Numbered from the stretch's first letter, positions 1 through 5,325 are shown. The stretch is 7,178 bases of DNA from Kouleothrix aurantiaca (GCA_001399705.1 LJCR01000104.1:1-7178), one strand, 5' to 3'. The notes: generated by a model not told the origin, from the sequence alone. Numbers and translations are program-made.

Positions 1-16
1 CGTACACCCCTTCGCC

Positions 17-412
17 CTAATCATACGGGCACGGCGTCCCCATCTCCGACGAGCAAAAGCTTACTCTGCGGTACACATTGCGCTCGCCCTGCGCGTCGGT
101 GAGCGTCAGGTAAGTGCCAATGCCCAACGAGCCCTTCCATGCGTACTGCTGAAAGCTCAAGGCGATCTCGTGCTGGTCGTTCAGCGCAAAACGCCCGTGC
201 ATTGTGCCATCGCCCGTCACCGCGCCGCTCGGCTCGAACTCAAGCAGCGTGGGCAGCGTCAGGTTGCCTTCTATACGCTCCCAGCGCCCGTCGATCGGGT
301 GGTGCGGGCTCATTGTCAGGCAAGACGCCAGCAGCACGGCGCAGCTTAGCAGTACGCCGAGCTTCACGGCAGGTATGGCGTACTTTGAGATGGGGAGTGT
401 GAAATGATGCAT
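17..412 (-). CDS. Small predicted lipoprotein of unknown function
   Basis: Encodes 131 residues from the ATG at 412. That start is preferred over an in-frame ATG at 430 because GGAG lies five bases before it. The N-terminus has a basic and polar stretch, a hydrophobic core at about residues 12-29 and a lipobox L28-A29-S30-C31. This predicts cleavage by signal peptidase II, lipidation of Cys31 and anchoring on the outer face of the cytoplasmic membrane. The remaining 100 residues start with a DGRWER segment and look beta-rich, with alternating strands such as TLLEFEPSG and YLTLTDAQG, vaguely like a small lipocalin-like barrel. I do not recognise the family. Two Cys lie near the C-terminus (FCSSEMGTPC). 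The gene starts 24 bp after the stop of the WD40 remnant, so it may once have been the downstream gene of that operon. Confidence 0.7.
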   Translation of the reverse strand: MHHFTLPISKYAIPAVKLGVLLSCAVLLASCLTMSPHHPIDGRWERIEGNLTLPTLLEFEPSGAVTGDGTMHGRFALNDQHEIALSFQQYAWKGSLGIGTYLTLTDAQGERNVYRRVSFCSSEMGTPCPYD

Positions 413-436
413 CAATGCTCCATTGCACATGTATGC

Positions 437-610
437 TTACGGCGACCACAGCCGAACTGTCTGGAAGCCAGAGCCCGATGCAATGGTTTTACCAGTAGGT
501 GAAATTGCCACATCGTGGATGCTGAAGCGACCGGCATCCCATTGAGAAACGCGCTGCCCGGTTGCTACCCGCCATAGCTCTATATACCCTCTTCCCTCTC
601 CGCATCCGCC
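437..610 (-). pseudogene. C-terminal remnant of a WD40-repeat protein gene
   Basis: The minus-strand frame ending at TAA 437-439 reads as the end of a WD40 beta-propeller. A blade ends in YIELWRVATGQ, then comes a segment containing DVAISPTGKTIASGSG and the closing VRLW. This matches the usual WD40 signature of SPDG..lASGS....v.lW. Only about 1.3 blades remain (about 50 residues), whereas a functional propeller needs about seven. The frame stays open to 703, but its first 30 codons come from a dispersed repeat (611-657), and no further WD40 sequence was seen upstream. I infer a gene truncated by deletion or repeat insertion. Some WD40 proteins of this type are fused to Ser/Thr kinases or NACHT-type ATPases, but nothing here says which kind this was. 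Confidence 0.7.
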
Positions 611-657
611 GCGCCCTTCGATACGGCCTACAGGCCTACTCAGGACGCACCATTCTG
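611..657. repeat. Dispersed hairpin repeat, copy A
   Basis: This 47-nt element matches 782-828 at all but one position, and a shorter copy lies at 5747-5784. Its core GGCCTACAGGCC pairs GGCCT with AGGCC. The flanks (CCTTCGATAC and the complement of CTCAGGACG) are partly complementary, giving a REP-like imperfect hairpin. It directly abuts the broken end of the WD40 remnant. Confidence 0.85.
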
Positions 658-707
658 CCACGAGTAAGCAGGTATCTGGTTTCTGCTCATTGAACCGAAC
701 CACTCTC

Positions 708-763
708 GCATCCTGAGCGGCGCGGAGCGGCTATCGAAGCAAAGTGCTGAGCCTGCCGAAGGG
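708..763. repeat. Divergent inverted copy of the dispersed repeat, plus related half-site
   Basis: Positions 708-740 begin GCATCCTGAG and end CTATCGAAGC. These are the outer arms of the 611-657 element in the opposite orientation, around a different GC-rich centre. At 745-760, TGCTGAGCCTGCCGAA resembles the very common intergenic motif CTGAGCCTGTCGAAG seen in many bacterial genomes. The segment looks like several repeat fragments nested together. Confidence 0.55.
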
Positions 764-781
764 GGTGCGGCTTGTCCCGCT

Positions 782-828
782 GCGCCCTTCGATACGGCCT
801 ACAGGCCTACTCAGGACGCATCATTCTG
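782..828. repeat. Dispersed hairpin repeat, copy B
   Basis: Direct copy of 611-657, offset by 171 bp, with one mismatch (C650 against T821). The near-identity extends past the hairpin into the CATTCTG flank. This suggests that a longer block was duplicated, or that the mobile unit is larger than the hairpin. Confidence 0.85.
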
Positions 829-1036
829 TGAACAGTGCTGTGAGAAACAATGTGTGGCAAGCCCGCCCTCGATCTGCAAATGAAAATAGAACGGGAACGG
901 TTCTTGGTTCTTGGTTCTCGGTTCTCGGTTCTATTTTCACGTTAGGCACACAGGCACAGAGGGCGTTAGAATGCTCTCGAAGCTTGGTAGCTTGGTGCCC
1001 TGGTGGTTATGGTGACGGTATTGGGCCAAACGCGCC
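829..1036. other. Non-coding stretch of microrepeats and a foldback
   Basis: I see no credible gene here. A perfect 12-bp inverted repeat (881-892 TGAAAATAGAAC with 928-939) encloses five tandem heptamers of form GGTTCTN (899-933). Period-8 repeats follow: AGGCACAC/AGGCACAG at 944-959, and AGCTTGGT twice plus GCCCTGGT at 981-1004. The segment lies downstream of the DinB-like gene on its strand. I found no clear U-tailed terminator. Confidence 0.7.
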
Positions 1037-1714
1037 TCACGCCTGTTTGCCAGTCAGATCCTTGTCTTCCATCTCCCAGGCATGATCGAGCGTGTGAAAG
1101 GCGGTGTGGCGAATCATGTAGCGCAGCGGCCACTTGCCGGCCAGCTTGCCCTGTGAATGGTAGTCGCGGATGCCCTGGCAGTAGGCATCGCGATGCGTTT
1201 TCATCCCCGCATCGGTTAGCATTGCATCGTCGGGGGTGTGTACGCCCAGCCCCTTCGCCCAATCCTGCTCGTTAGCAAAGATATGCAGGACGATCCGGTC
1301 GCGATCACGCCCGCCGCCACGTGGCCCCTTCTGCAGCTCAGCCGAAACCCGCCCGCGCACGTCGTCGAAAAATGCCCAGCACGCCTGCAGCAGCGTCAGC
1401 TCGCGTTCCAGCTCGTCCGCAGACATTCCCTGCTTGTCGATGCTCGAAAACGCGAACGAGATACCCCAGAAATCCGTCGAGCCCGTTCCTGAGTACTGCT
1501 CAACCACATCGATGTTCGTGCTCGCGTCGAAGTCTGCGCCCATTGCAGCGCGCTTTGCCACCGGCGCATAGCGTGGAAGGTAGGCACGCAGCTTCTCAAT
1601 TGCGTCCTCGCCAGTCTTCGCCCCGCGCGCAAGGCCGGGCCAGTCCGGCGCTACCGCCACAACCTTCTTGCCCTTCGGCCCAATTTCCAGCATAACCCGA
1701 AGATCGTTTGCCAC
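1037..1714 (-). CDS. DinB-like putative metal-dependent protein
   Basis: Encodes 225 residues from a GTG at 1714. The start is chosen because GGAGG lies four bases before it. An in-frame ATG at 1759 lies upstream of the likely -10 box and would not be transcribed. His144 sits in a LHIFANEQDW segment, and His207 and His211 form an H-x3-H pair in a FHTLDHAWEMED helix. This spacing matches the three-His metal site of the DinB/YfiT-like four-helix-bundle superfamily, whose members include thiol transferases and many uncharacterised proteins. The first 50 residues (KVVAVAPDWPGLARG, then TGEDAIEKL) are separate from the bundle and resemble a HicB-like 'PGL...EEA' segment. Substrate and pathway cannot be told. 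Surrounding DNA is repetitive, so the gene is probably monocistronic. Confidence 0.75.
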   Translation of the reverse strand: MANDLRVMLEIGPKGKKVVAVAPDWPGLARGAKTGEDAIEKLRAYLPRYAPVAKRAAMGADFDASTNIDVVEQYSGTGSTDFWGISFAFSSIDKQGMSADELERELTLLQACWAFFDDVRGRVSAELQKGPRGGGRDRDRIVLHIFANEQDWAKGLGVHTPDDAMLTDAGMKTHRDAYCQGIRDYHSQGKLAGKWPLRYMIRHTAFHTLDHAWEMEDKDLTGKQA

Positions 1715-1747
1715 GGCTCCTCCAATCACAAGTGCAACACATGTGCT

Positions 1748-1753
1748 ATTGTA
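1748..1753 (-). promoter_or_regulatory. -10 box of the DinB-like gene
   Basis: The minus strand reads TACAAT here, five of six bases of the sigma-70 consensus. It puts transcription start near 1740, about 26 nt before the GTG. The position expected for a -35 box (1771-1776) is CCCCAA, a poor match lying in the G-rich tract. Two small palindromes flank the box: CACATGTG at 1738-1745, and CGCAC/GTGCG arms at 1755-1766. Either could be a regulator site. Confidence 0.5.
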
Positions 1754-1772
1754 TCGCACCTGTGCGTACTTT

Positions 1773-1802
1773 GGGGTTAGGGGGTTAGGAGGTGGGGTGG
1801 GG
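1773..1802 (+). other. G-rich tract, possible G-quadruplex
   Basis: The plus strand has four runs of at least four G: 1773-1776, 1780-1784, 1794-1797 and 1799-1802. The connecting loops are 3, 9 and 1 nt. This satisfies a relaxed quadruplex pattern. The tract overlaps the presumed -35 region of the DinB-like gene. Confidence 0.5.
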
Positions 1803-2061
1803 CTTTGCGATTGAGCAATAAGGTTTTTCGTCGCACTCCGCCCTCACCTGGAAGTGTGTCAGGAAGACTCACACGCGTCGTAAGATGATTCACACGCGTC
1901 GTAAGATGATTCACACGCGTCGTAAGATGATTCACACGCGTCGTAAGATGATTCACACGCGTCGTAAGATGATTCATGCGTGTCGTAAGATGATTCATGC
2001 GTGTCGTAAGATGATTCACACGCGTCGTAAGATGATTCACACGCGTCGTAAGATGATTCAT
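1777..2061 (-). CDS. Doubtful ORF of heptapeptide repeats across the 21-bp array
   Basis: From the ATG at 2061 (AAGG five bases before it) the minus strand reads 94 codons: nine and a half copies of NHLTTR followed by V or M, then about 30 unrelated residues. Leu at position 3 and Val/Met at position 7 give the 3-4 hydrophobic spacing of a coiled coil. The variant units differ from the others by three bases. In this frame these are two silent changes (Thr, Arg) and a conservative Val-to-Met change. In the other two open frames I translated they alter Thr, Arg, Ala or Cys. That favours this frame if any is coding. Against it: a 21-bp unit without stops is open in any frame by construction, the tail resembles intergenic DNA and no convincing promoter is seen. 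Confidence 0.25.
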   Translation of the reverse strand: MNHLTTRVNHLTTRVNHLTTRMNHLTTRMNHLTTRVNHLTTRVNHLTTRVNHLTTRVNHLTTRVSLPDTLPGEGGVRRKTLLLNRKAPPHLLTP

Positions 2062-2069
2062 ACGCGCCT
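1866..2069. repeat. 21-bp tandem array, nine full units and a degenerate tenth
   Basis: Full units run head to tail from 1866 to 2054. A partial one (GATTCATACGCGCCTT) follows from 2055. Units are identical except for GACTC in the first and ATGCGTG replacing ACACGCG in the sixth and seventh (1971-2012). Each standard unit holds the palindrome ACGCGT. The unit equals two helical turns, so these sites face the same side of the DNA. There are no spacers. The array lies upstream of the DinB-like promoter. Confidence 0.95.
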
Positions 2070-2103
2070 TCACTCGACTCACGCACGCCAGCATTCGTAT
2101 CTT

Positions 2104-2162
2104 GCCACAGAGAACACCGCGAGCACAGAGCCAGCCATCCTGCATTCCGTGATCTCCGTGGC
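2104..2162. repeat. Imperfect foldback of CACAGAG-type microrepeats
   Basis: GCCACAGAGAACAC (2104-2117) pairs with GTGATCTCCGTGGC (2149-2162) at 12 of 14 positions. The left arm continues with a 9-bp period (CACAGAGAA, CACCGCGAG, CACAGAG). I see no gene here. Confidence 0.6.
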
Positions 2163-2182
2163 CCAGGCAGCGCATTTCGCCA

Positions 2183-2214
2183 CATATAACAAAGCCGCTG
2201 TGCAACACAGCGGC
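2183..2214 (-). terminator. Rho-independent terminator of the YdeI / zinc-ribbon operon
   Basis: A perfect 9-bp stem GCCGCTGTG/CACAGCGGC with a 3-nt loop spans 2194-2214. On the minus strand it is followed by TTTGTTATATG. The operon stop is at 2404, about 190 bp upstream, and no other minus-strand gene lies between. On the plus strand the tail is CTCGTCC, so it would work mainly leftward. Confidence 0.65.
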
Positions 2215-2221
2215 CTCGTCC

Positions 2222-2239
2222 TACACTCCAGGCAGTGTA
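2222..2239. other. Short stem-loop beside the terminator
   Basis: TACACT and AGTGTA form a 6-bp stem around a CCAGGC loop. Eight bases separate it from the 2194-2214 hairpin. It could be a second structure in the 3' untranslated region of the zinc-ribbon transcript; the function is unknown. Confidence 0.35.
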
Positions 2240-2281
2240 CGTATTCGTTATGCTCCTGTATCATTCGATTAGCGCGCTGCT

Positions 2282-2390
2282 TGCCCTCATCCCGCCACAG
2301 TGCGGCACCCTTCTCTCAAAACGAGAGGAAGGTTTGAAGAGTGTTTCTCCCCTCTCCCGCGCCTGGGAGAGGGGGGTGGGGGTGAGGGCA
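2282..2390. repeat. Nested foldback element, about 110 bp
   Basis: The outer arms TGCCCTCATCCC (2282-2293) and GGGGTGAGGGCA (2379-2390) pair at 11 of 12 positions plus one G-T. Inside are two more hairpins: CCTTCTCTC with GAGAGGAAGG (2309-2332, one bulge) and a perfect 10-bp stem CCCCTCTCCC/GGGAGAGGGG (2349-2374, loop GCGCCT). The CTCTCCC...GGGAGAGGGG...GTGAGGGC pattern resembles foldback elements scattered between genes in many GC-rich bacteria. There is no U-run, so it is a poor terminator. Confidence 0.7.
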
Positions 2391-2403
2391 GCAACCTGTA
2401 CAG

Positions 2404-2616
2404 TTAATCTTTCTTCTGCGGGTAAAACCAGTGAATGTACGCGCACTGCGAGCAGATGCAGCAGTTCGCCGAAGGATTCACCCAATCGAACTTGAAGAAC
2501 GTCGCCAGCGCCGTGTTCAACTGCGCCTGCGTCACATAGAACTGATCGTTGCTGCACACCACGCAGCGCAGCGGCTTGCCAAGTACCTCGATCTGCTGTG
2601 CTTCCGGCTGGCTCAT
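2404..2616 (-). CDS. Small zinc-ribbon protein
   Basis: Encodes 70 residues. The ATG at 2616 is fixed by AGGAGG six bases before it; earlier in-frame codons run back into the preceding gene. Two cysteine knuckles are visible: C18-VV-C21 near the N-terminus, and C52-C-I-C55-SQ-C58 near the end. The latter is followed by an aromatic AYIHWFYP tail. Between them lies a conserved-looking QLNTALATFFKFDW segment. This fits a small family of bacterial zinc-ribbon proteins that I recall as uncharacterised. A structural zinc bound by the paired CxxC motifs is expected. The product is soluble, with no signal or membrane segment. It sits 20 bp after the YdeI-like gene and must share its transcript. The partner (nucleic acid or protein) is unknown. 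Confidence 0.8.
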   Translation of the reverse strand: MSQPEAQQIEVLGKPLRCVVCSNDQFYVTQAQLNTALATFFKFDWVNPSANCCICSQCAYIHWFYPQKKD

Positions 2617-2636
2617 CGCAACCTCCTCACTGTGTT

Positions 2637-3227
2637 CTATCCATCGTTCAGCCCCTTGCCCGCGAAAATCTGCTGCATGCACTTTTCAATCCGTGCCTCG
2701 CGCGTCTTCGATTGCTTGGGCGCGGCGAAATACAGCAGGTAGCCGCGCTGCCGGCCGGGCGTCAGCGCTTCAAACGCCGTCTTCAGCTCAGGGATCTCGT
2801 CGAGCTTCTCCTGAAACTCTTTCGGCACCCTGAACTCGGAAGTTTCCTTCATCGGCACCTTCAGGCCGGCCTGTTCCGCCGCAATCGCCTCGTGAATATA
2901 TTCCTTGATGATGTCCTCGCGCTCAAGCACCTCGTCGACAGTCGTAAAGCGCAGCTGGCGCGTCGCCTGAACATTCTCCGTCTGCTGGATGAGCAGGCCA
3001 TACGGGTCGCTCAGCAGCGCGCCCTTGAAAAACAGGATCGCGCAGTACTCCTTGAACTCGTGGATCAGCACAATATTGTTGCCCGCAAGCGTATAGCACG
3101 GCACGCCCCACTTCAGCGCCTCGTCCAGCCCGCAATCGAGAATGATCGCGCGCAGTCGGGCCAGCTCGTTCTGCCACTTCGCCGAGCGGCGCACAAATGC
3201 TTCTGCCTTTGAGTTTATTTGCGGCAT
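2637..3227 (-). CDS. YdeI/OmdA-type protein with DUF1801 domain
   Basis: Encodes 196 residues. GGAG lies nine bases before the ATG at 3227. Residues about 15-115 match a DUF1801 (YdhG-like) domain: a helix KWQNELARLRAIIL, then the typical EALKWGVPCYTL, strands NIVLIHEFKEYCAILFF and KGALL. Residues about 145-192 match the YdeI/OmdA C-terminal segment, with AFEALTPGRQRGYLLYF followed by a basic KQSKTREARIEKC helix. The length is typical of B. subtilis YdeI-like proteins. Members have been named bacteriocin-protection or OmpD-associated proteins, but no biochemical activity is established. The domain resembles the frataxin-like fold. It is cytoplasmic and is the first gene of a two-gene operon with the zinc-ribbon protein. 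Confidence 0.88.
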   Translation of the reverse strand: MPQINSKAEAFVRRSAKWQNELARLRAIILDCGLDEALKWGVPCYTLAGNNIVLIHEFKEYCAILFFKGALLSDPYGLLIQQTENVQATRQLRFTTVDEVLEREDIIKEYIHEAIAAEQAGLKVPMKETSEFRVPKEFQEKLDEIPELKTAFEALTPGRQRGYLLYFAAPKQSKTREARIEKCMQQIFAGKGLNDG

Positions 3228-3256
3228 TGATGCATTCTCCGTTTTGGGTATGGCCC

Positions 3257-3262
3257 ATTATA
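3257..3262 (-). promoter_or_regulatory. -10 box of the YdeI / zinc-ribbon operon
   Basis: The minus strand reads a perfect TATAAT, which would start transcription about 20-25 nt before the ATG at 3227. The region 17 bp upstream (GCCTCA) is a poor -35, although T-rich DNA (TTTTGTTTGCA) lies closer. Confidence 0.55.
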
Positions 3263-3318
3263 TACTGCAAACAAAAGCGTGAGGCGCATACATCGCCCCA
3301 CGCCGAAGATTGTTTCCC

Positions 3319-3369
3319 TGGTTCTGGGTCTGGGCGTGTAGCGATCGCCCTTCGCCAGTTCTCGGTTCT
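3319..3369. repeat. Short microrepeats at the end of gpmI
   Basis: TGGTTC, TGGGTC, TGGGCG (period 6, from 3319) and CAGTTCT, CGGTTCT (period 7, 3356-3369) lie between the YdeI promoter and the gpmI stop. The last heptamer runs into the TAA of gpmI. The GGTTCT motif is the same as in the array at 899-933. Confidence 0.4.
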
Positions 3370-4934
3370 TAGCCGCCCACAAGCAAGCTCTTGCCCGTCA
3401 TCTGCGGCGCAAGGCCGATGCCCAGCATCTGCAGGATGGTTGGCGCAACATCCGAAAGCCGCCCACCATCCCGCAGTGTCGCATGATCAAGGCCCACGCC
3501 CGGCGCAGCCACCAGAATGCACGGCACCGGGTTGGTGGTGTGGGCCGTGTGCGGCCCGCCCGTCGCCGGGTCGATCAGCAGCTCGGCATTGCCGTGGTCG
3601 GCAGTGATCAATGCCGCGCCGCCCTTCGCCACCACCGCATCGACAATCGCGCCAATACAGGTATCCACCGTCTCAACGGCAGTAATAACTGCGGGGATGA
3701 CGCCGGTGTGGCCCACCATGTCGGCGTTGGCGAAGTTCACAATAATGAAGTCGTAGGTGTCGTCGGCCAGCGCCTTCAGGATGCCGTCGCGGATGCCGTA
3801 GGCATTCATCTCGGGCTTGAGATCGTAGGTCGCAACCTCTTTGGGCGAGGGTGCCAGAAAGCGATCTTCGCCGGGGAACGGCTCTTCGCGGCCGCCGTTG
3901 AAGAAGAACGTAACATGCGCGTACTTCTCGGTCTCGGCAACGTGCAATTGGCGCATGCCCGCGCTGCTCACCACCTGCGCGAGTGGCACTTCGACGTCGG
4001 CGTTCTCAAAGGCAATCTGCACCGGCAGACCCTTCTCATACTCGGTCATGGTCACATAGATCAGGTCGCGCAGCATGTCGCGCGCAAAGCCGTTGAAGTC
4101 TTGCAGCACGAATGCTTTGGTGATCTGGCGCACGCGGTCGGCGCGGAAGTTGAAGCAGATGATCGAATCGCCGCCCTTGATCGTCGCAACCGGCCCGCCA
4201 TCGACCGTCACCACCGCCGGCAGAATGAACTCGTCGGTCACACCCTCATCGTACGAGCGCTGAATCGCCTCGCGCGCGCTCGCGGCGGGCCGGCCCACGC
4301 CCGAAACCATTGCGTCGTAGGCTAGTTTGGTGCGCTCCCAGCGGTTGTCGCGATCCATGGCGTAGTAGCGGCCCGTGACCGTAGCCACACGGCCCACGCC
4401 AAGCGCGCCAGTGTAGCTTTCCAGGTCGGCCAGGTAGCCGATCCCGCTTTGCGGCATGGTGTCGCGCCCGTCGGTAAAGGCGTGAATATACACGCGGTCG
4501 AGCCCGTGGCGCTTGGCAAGGTCCAGCAGCGCCTTCTCGTGGCTCAGGTGGCTGTGCACGCCGCCGGTGCCCAGCAAGCCAATGATATGCAGCTGCGAGC
4601 CGTTGGCTTTTACGTGCTCAATCGCGTTGTTCAGCGCGTCGTTCTCGAAAAAGCTGCCATCCTCGACACTATTGTCAATCAGCGTAATATCCTGCATCAC
4701 CACAAAGCCCGCGCCGAGGTTCAGGTGGCCCACTTCGGAGTTGCCCATCTGGCCAGTTGGCAGGCCCACATTCTTCTCAGCCGCGCCAAGCAGCGTCCAG
4801 GGGCGCGTGGCCCGCCAGTGATCGATGTTTGGCGTTTTCGCCAGCTTGATGCCGTTGCCCTCGACCTCAGCGCGCTCGCCCCAACCGTCCATAATCGCCA
4901 GCATCACCGGACGTGGTCGCTTCTGTTCCGTCAC
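3369..4934 (-). CDS. gpmI: 2,3-bisphosphoglycerate-independent phosphoglycerate mutase
   Basis: Interconverts 3- and 2-phosphoglycerate in glycolysis and gluconeogenesis, in the cytoplasm, using two Mn2+ ions and a phosphoserine intermediate. It has 521 residues from the GTG at 4934, within the usual 510-550. GGGAG lies seven bases before this codon; a TTG at 4961 is in frame but has no ribosome site. Key residues by family position: Asp16 in MLAIMDGWG, catalytic Ser66 in GNSEVGH, Asp405 and His409 in NADMVGHTG, Asp446 and His447 in TADHGNAE, and His465 in HTAHTT. The inserted phosphotransferase domain (about 75-300) contains HIIGLLGTGGVHSH, HAFTDGRDT and FNFRADRVRQ, all intact. The -10 box lies in the loop of the preceding terminator. 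Confidence 0.98.
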   Translation of the reverse strand: MTEQKRPRPVMLAIMDGWGERAEVEGNGIKLAKTPNIDHWRATRPWTLLGAAEKNVGLPTGQMGNSEVGHLNLGAGFVVMQDITLIDNSVEDGSFFENDALNNAIEHVKANGSQLHIIGLLGTGGVHSHLSHEKALLDLAKRHGLDRVYIHAFTDGRDTMPQSGIGYLADLESYTGALGVGRVATVTGRYYAMDRDNRWERTKLAYDAMVSGVGRPAASAREAIQRSYDEGVTDEFILPAVVTVDGGPVATIKGGDSIICFNFRADRVRQITKAFVLQDFNGFARDMLRDLIYVTMTEYEKGLPVQIAFENADVEVPLAQVVSSAGMRQLHVAETEKYAHVTFFFNGGREEPFPGEDRFLAPSPKEVATYDLKPEMNAYGIRDGILKALADDTYDFIIVNFANADMVGHTGVIPAVITAVETVDTCIGAIVDAVVAKGGAALITADHGNAELLIDPATGGPHTAHTTNPVPCILVAAPGVGLDHATLRDGGRLSDVAPTILQMLGIGLAPQMTGKSLLVGG

Positions 4935-4959
4935 GTCGCTTCTCCCATCTATAGTAGGC

Positions 4960-5014
4960 AAAGAAAAAACACCCGTGTGCCAGGCGTATTATACTACCTG
5001 GCGCATGGGTGTTT
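4960..5014 (-). terminator. Strong rho-independent terminator of the 95-residue gene
   Basis: An 18-bp stem (4967-4984 with 4997-5014, 16 Watson-Crick and two G-U pairs) encloses a 12-nt loop. On the minus strand it is followed by TTTTTTCTTT. It starts 24 nt after the stop at 5038. Confidence 0.88.
4988..4993 (-). promoter_or_regulatory. -10 box of gpmI, inside the terminator loop
   Basis: The minus strand reads a perfect TATAAT in the loop of the preceding terminator, about 54 nt before the gpmI GTG. The -35 position (17 bp upstream) is TCAAAC, a weak match within and beside the stem. No other clear -10 is seen before gpmI. Confidence 0.5.
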
Positions 5015-5037
5015 GAGTGAAGGAGGCGCAACGCGCG

Positions 5038-5325
5038 CTAGAGGTAGTAGCCCTCGGCGCGCTGGTTCGCGCTGGCAACCTCAACCGTAGGCTGGCTGAT
5101 CAACAGGCGGATCACATGGGATTGTGCCCGCACCACCAGCGCCCCGATCCGGGGCATATAGTTCATCTCCGCGTCGGCGTCTTCGTCGCTGGCCTGTTGC
5201 ATCAGTGCAGCTGCGCTATCGCCCTGTGGCGCGCCGTCGCGCAGCATCAGCACGGCTTCCACCGGCTCGGTTGCGCGGGCCGCATCGAGCTGGCGGGCCA
5301 GCGTCGGGTCAACATCTGCTTTCAT
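5038..5325 (-). CDS. Stand-alone subtilisin-propeptide (I9)-like protein
   Basis: Encodes 95 acidic residues. AAGGG lies five bases before the ATG at 5325. The order of predicted elements fits the beta-alpha-beta-beta-alpha-beta fold of peptidase inhibitor I9 / subtilisin propeptides: strand PVEAVLMLRDG (21-31), helix around SAAALMQQA (38-46), strands in AEMNYMPRIGALVVRA (52-67), helix HVIRLLISQP (70-79), strand TVEVASANQ (80-88). It aligns without gaps to residues 69-102 of the downstream-numbered subtilase (5896-7122), sharing PR[LI]G and a later P-x2-E. The C-terminus ends GYYL; a hydrophobic or Tyr tail is what subtilisin propeptides insert into the protease S sites. No signal peptide. 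It has its own promoter and terminator. Role as inhibitor or folding helper is inference. Confidence 0.65.
   Translation of the reverse strand: MKADVDPTLARQLDAARATEPVEAVLMLRDGAPQGDSAAALMQQASDEDADAEMNYMPRIGALVVRAQSHVIRLLISQPTVEVASANQRAEGYYL

Noticed and set aside
1715..1759. Longer N-terminus for the DinB-like protein (ATG at 1759)
   Set aside because: The codon lies upstream of the likely -10 box; GGAGG points to the GTG at 1714.
1773..1789. Telomere-like GGGGTTA repeats
   Set aside because: Only two imperfect units, internal to the sequence and beside a bacterial promoter.
1866..2069. CRISPR array
   Set aside because: Units follow each other directly with no unique spacers, and no cas gene is nearby; it is a plain tandem repeat.
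2194..2239. Possible tRNA or small RNA from adjacent hairpins
   Set aside because: No cloverleaf, T-loop or acceptor stem; the first hairpin is better explained as a terminator.
1885..2337. Plus-strand ORF with MIHTRRK heptads
   Set aside because: Open only because the 21-bp unit lacks stops; variant units change Thr and Arg codons in this frame, and the tail runs through the terminator and foldbacks.
2598..3212. Plus-strand ORF opposite the YdeI-like gene
   Set aside because: Antisense shadow of a well-supported gene, rich in Arg and Leu, and without a ribosome site that I could identify.
3341..3348. HIP1-type octamer GCGATCGC
   Set aside because: Only one copy was noticed in 7 kb; cyanobacterial HIP1 is far more frequent.
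3483..4325. Long plus-strand ORF opposite gpmI
   Set aside because: It is the complement of a certain gene with strong codon bias; the translation has no family resemblance.
4935..4961. TTG start for gpmI at 4961
   Set aside because: No ribosome site before it, whereas GGGAG is seven bases before the GTG at 4934, and the family N-terminus fits the shorter form.
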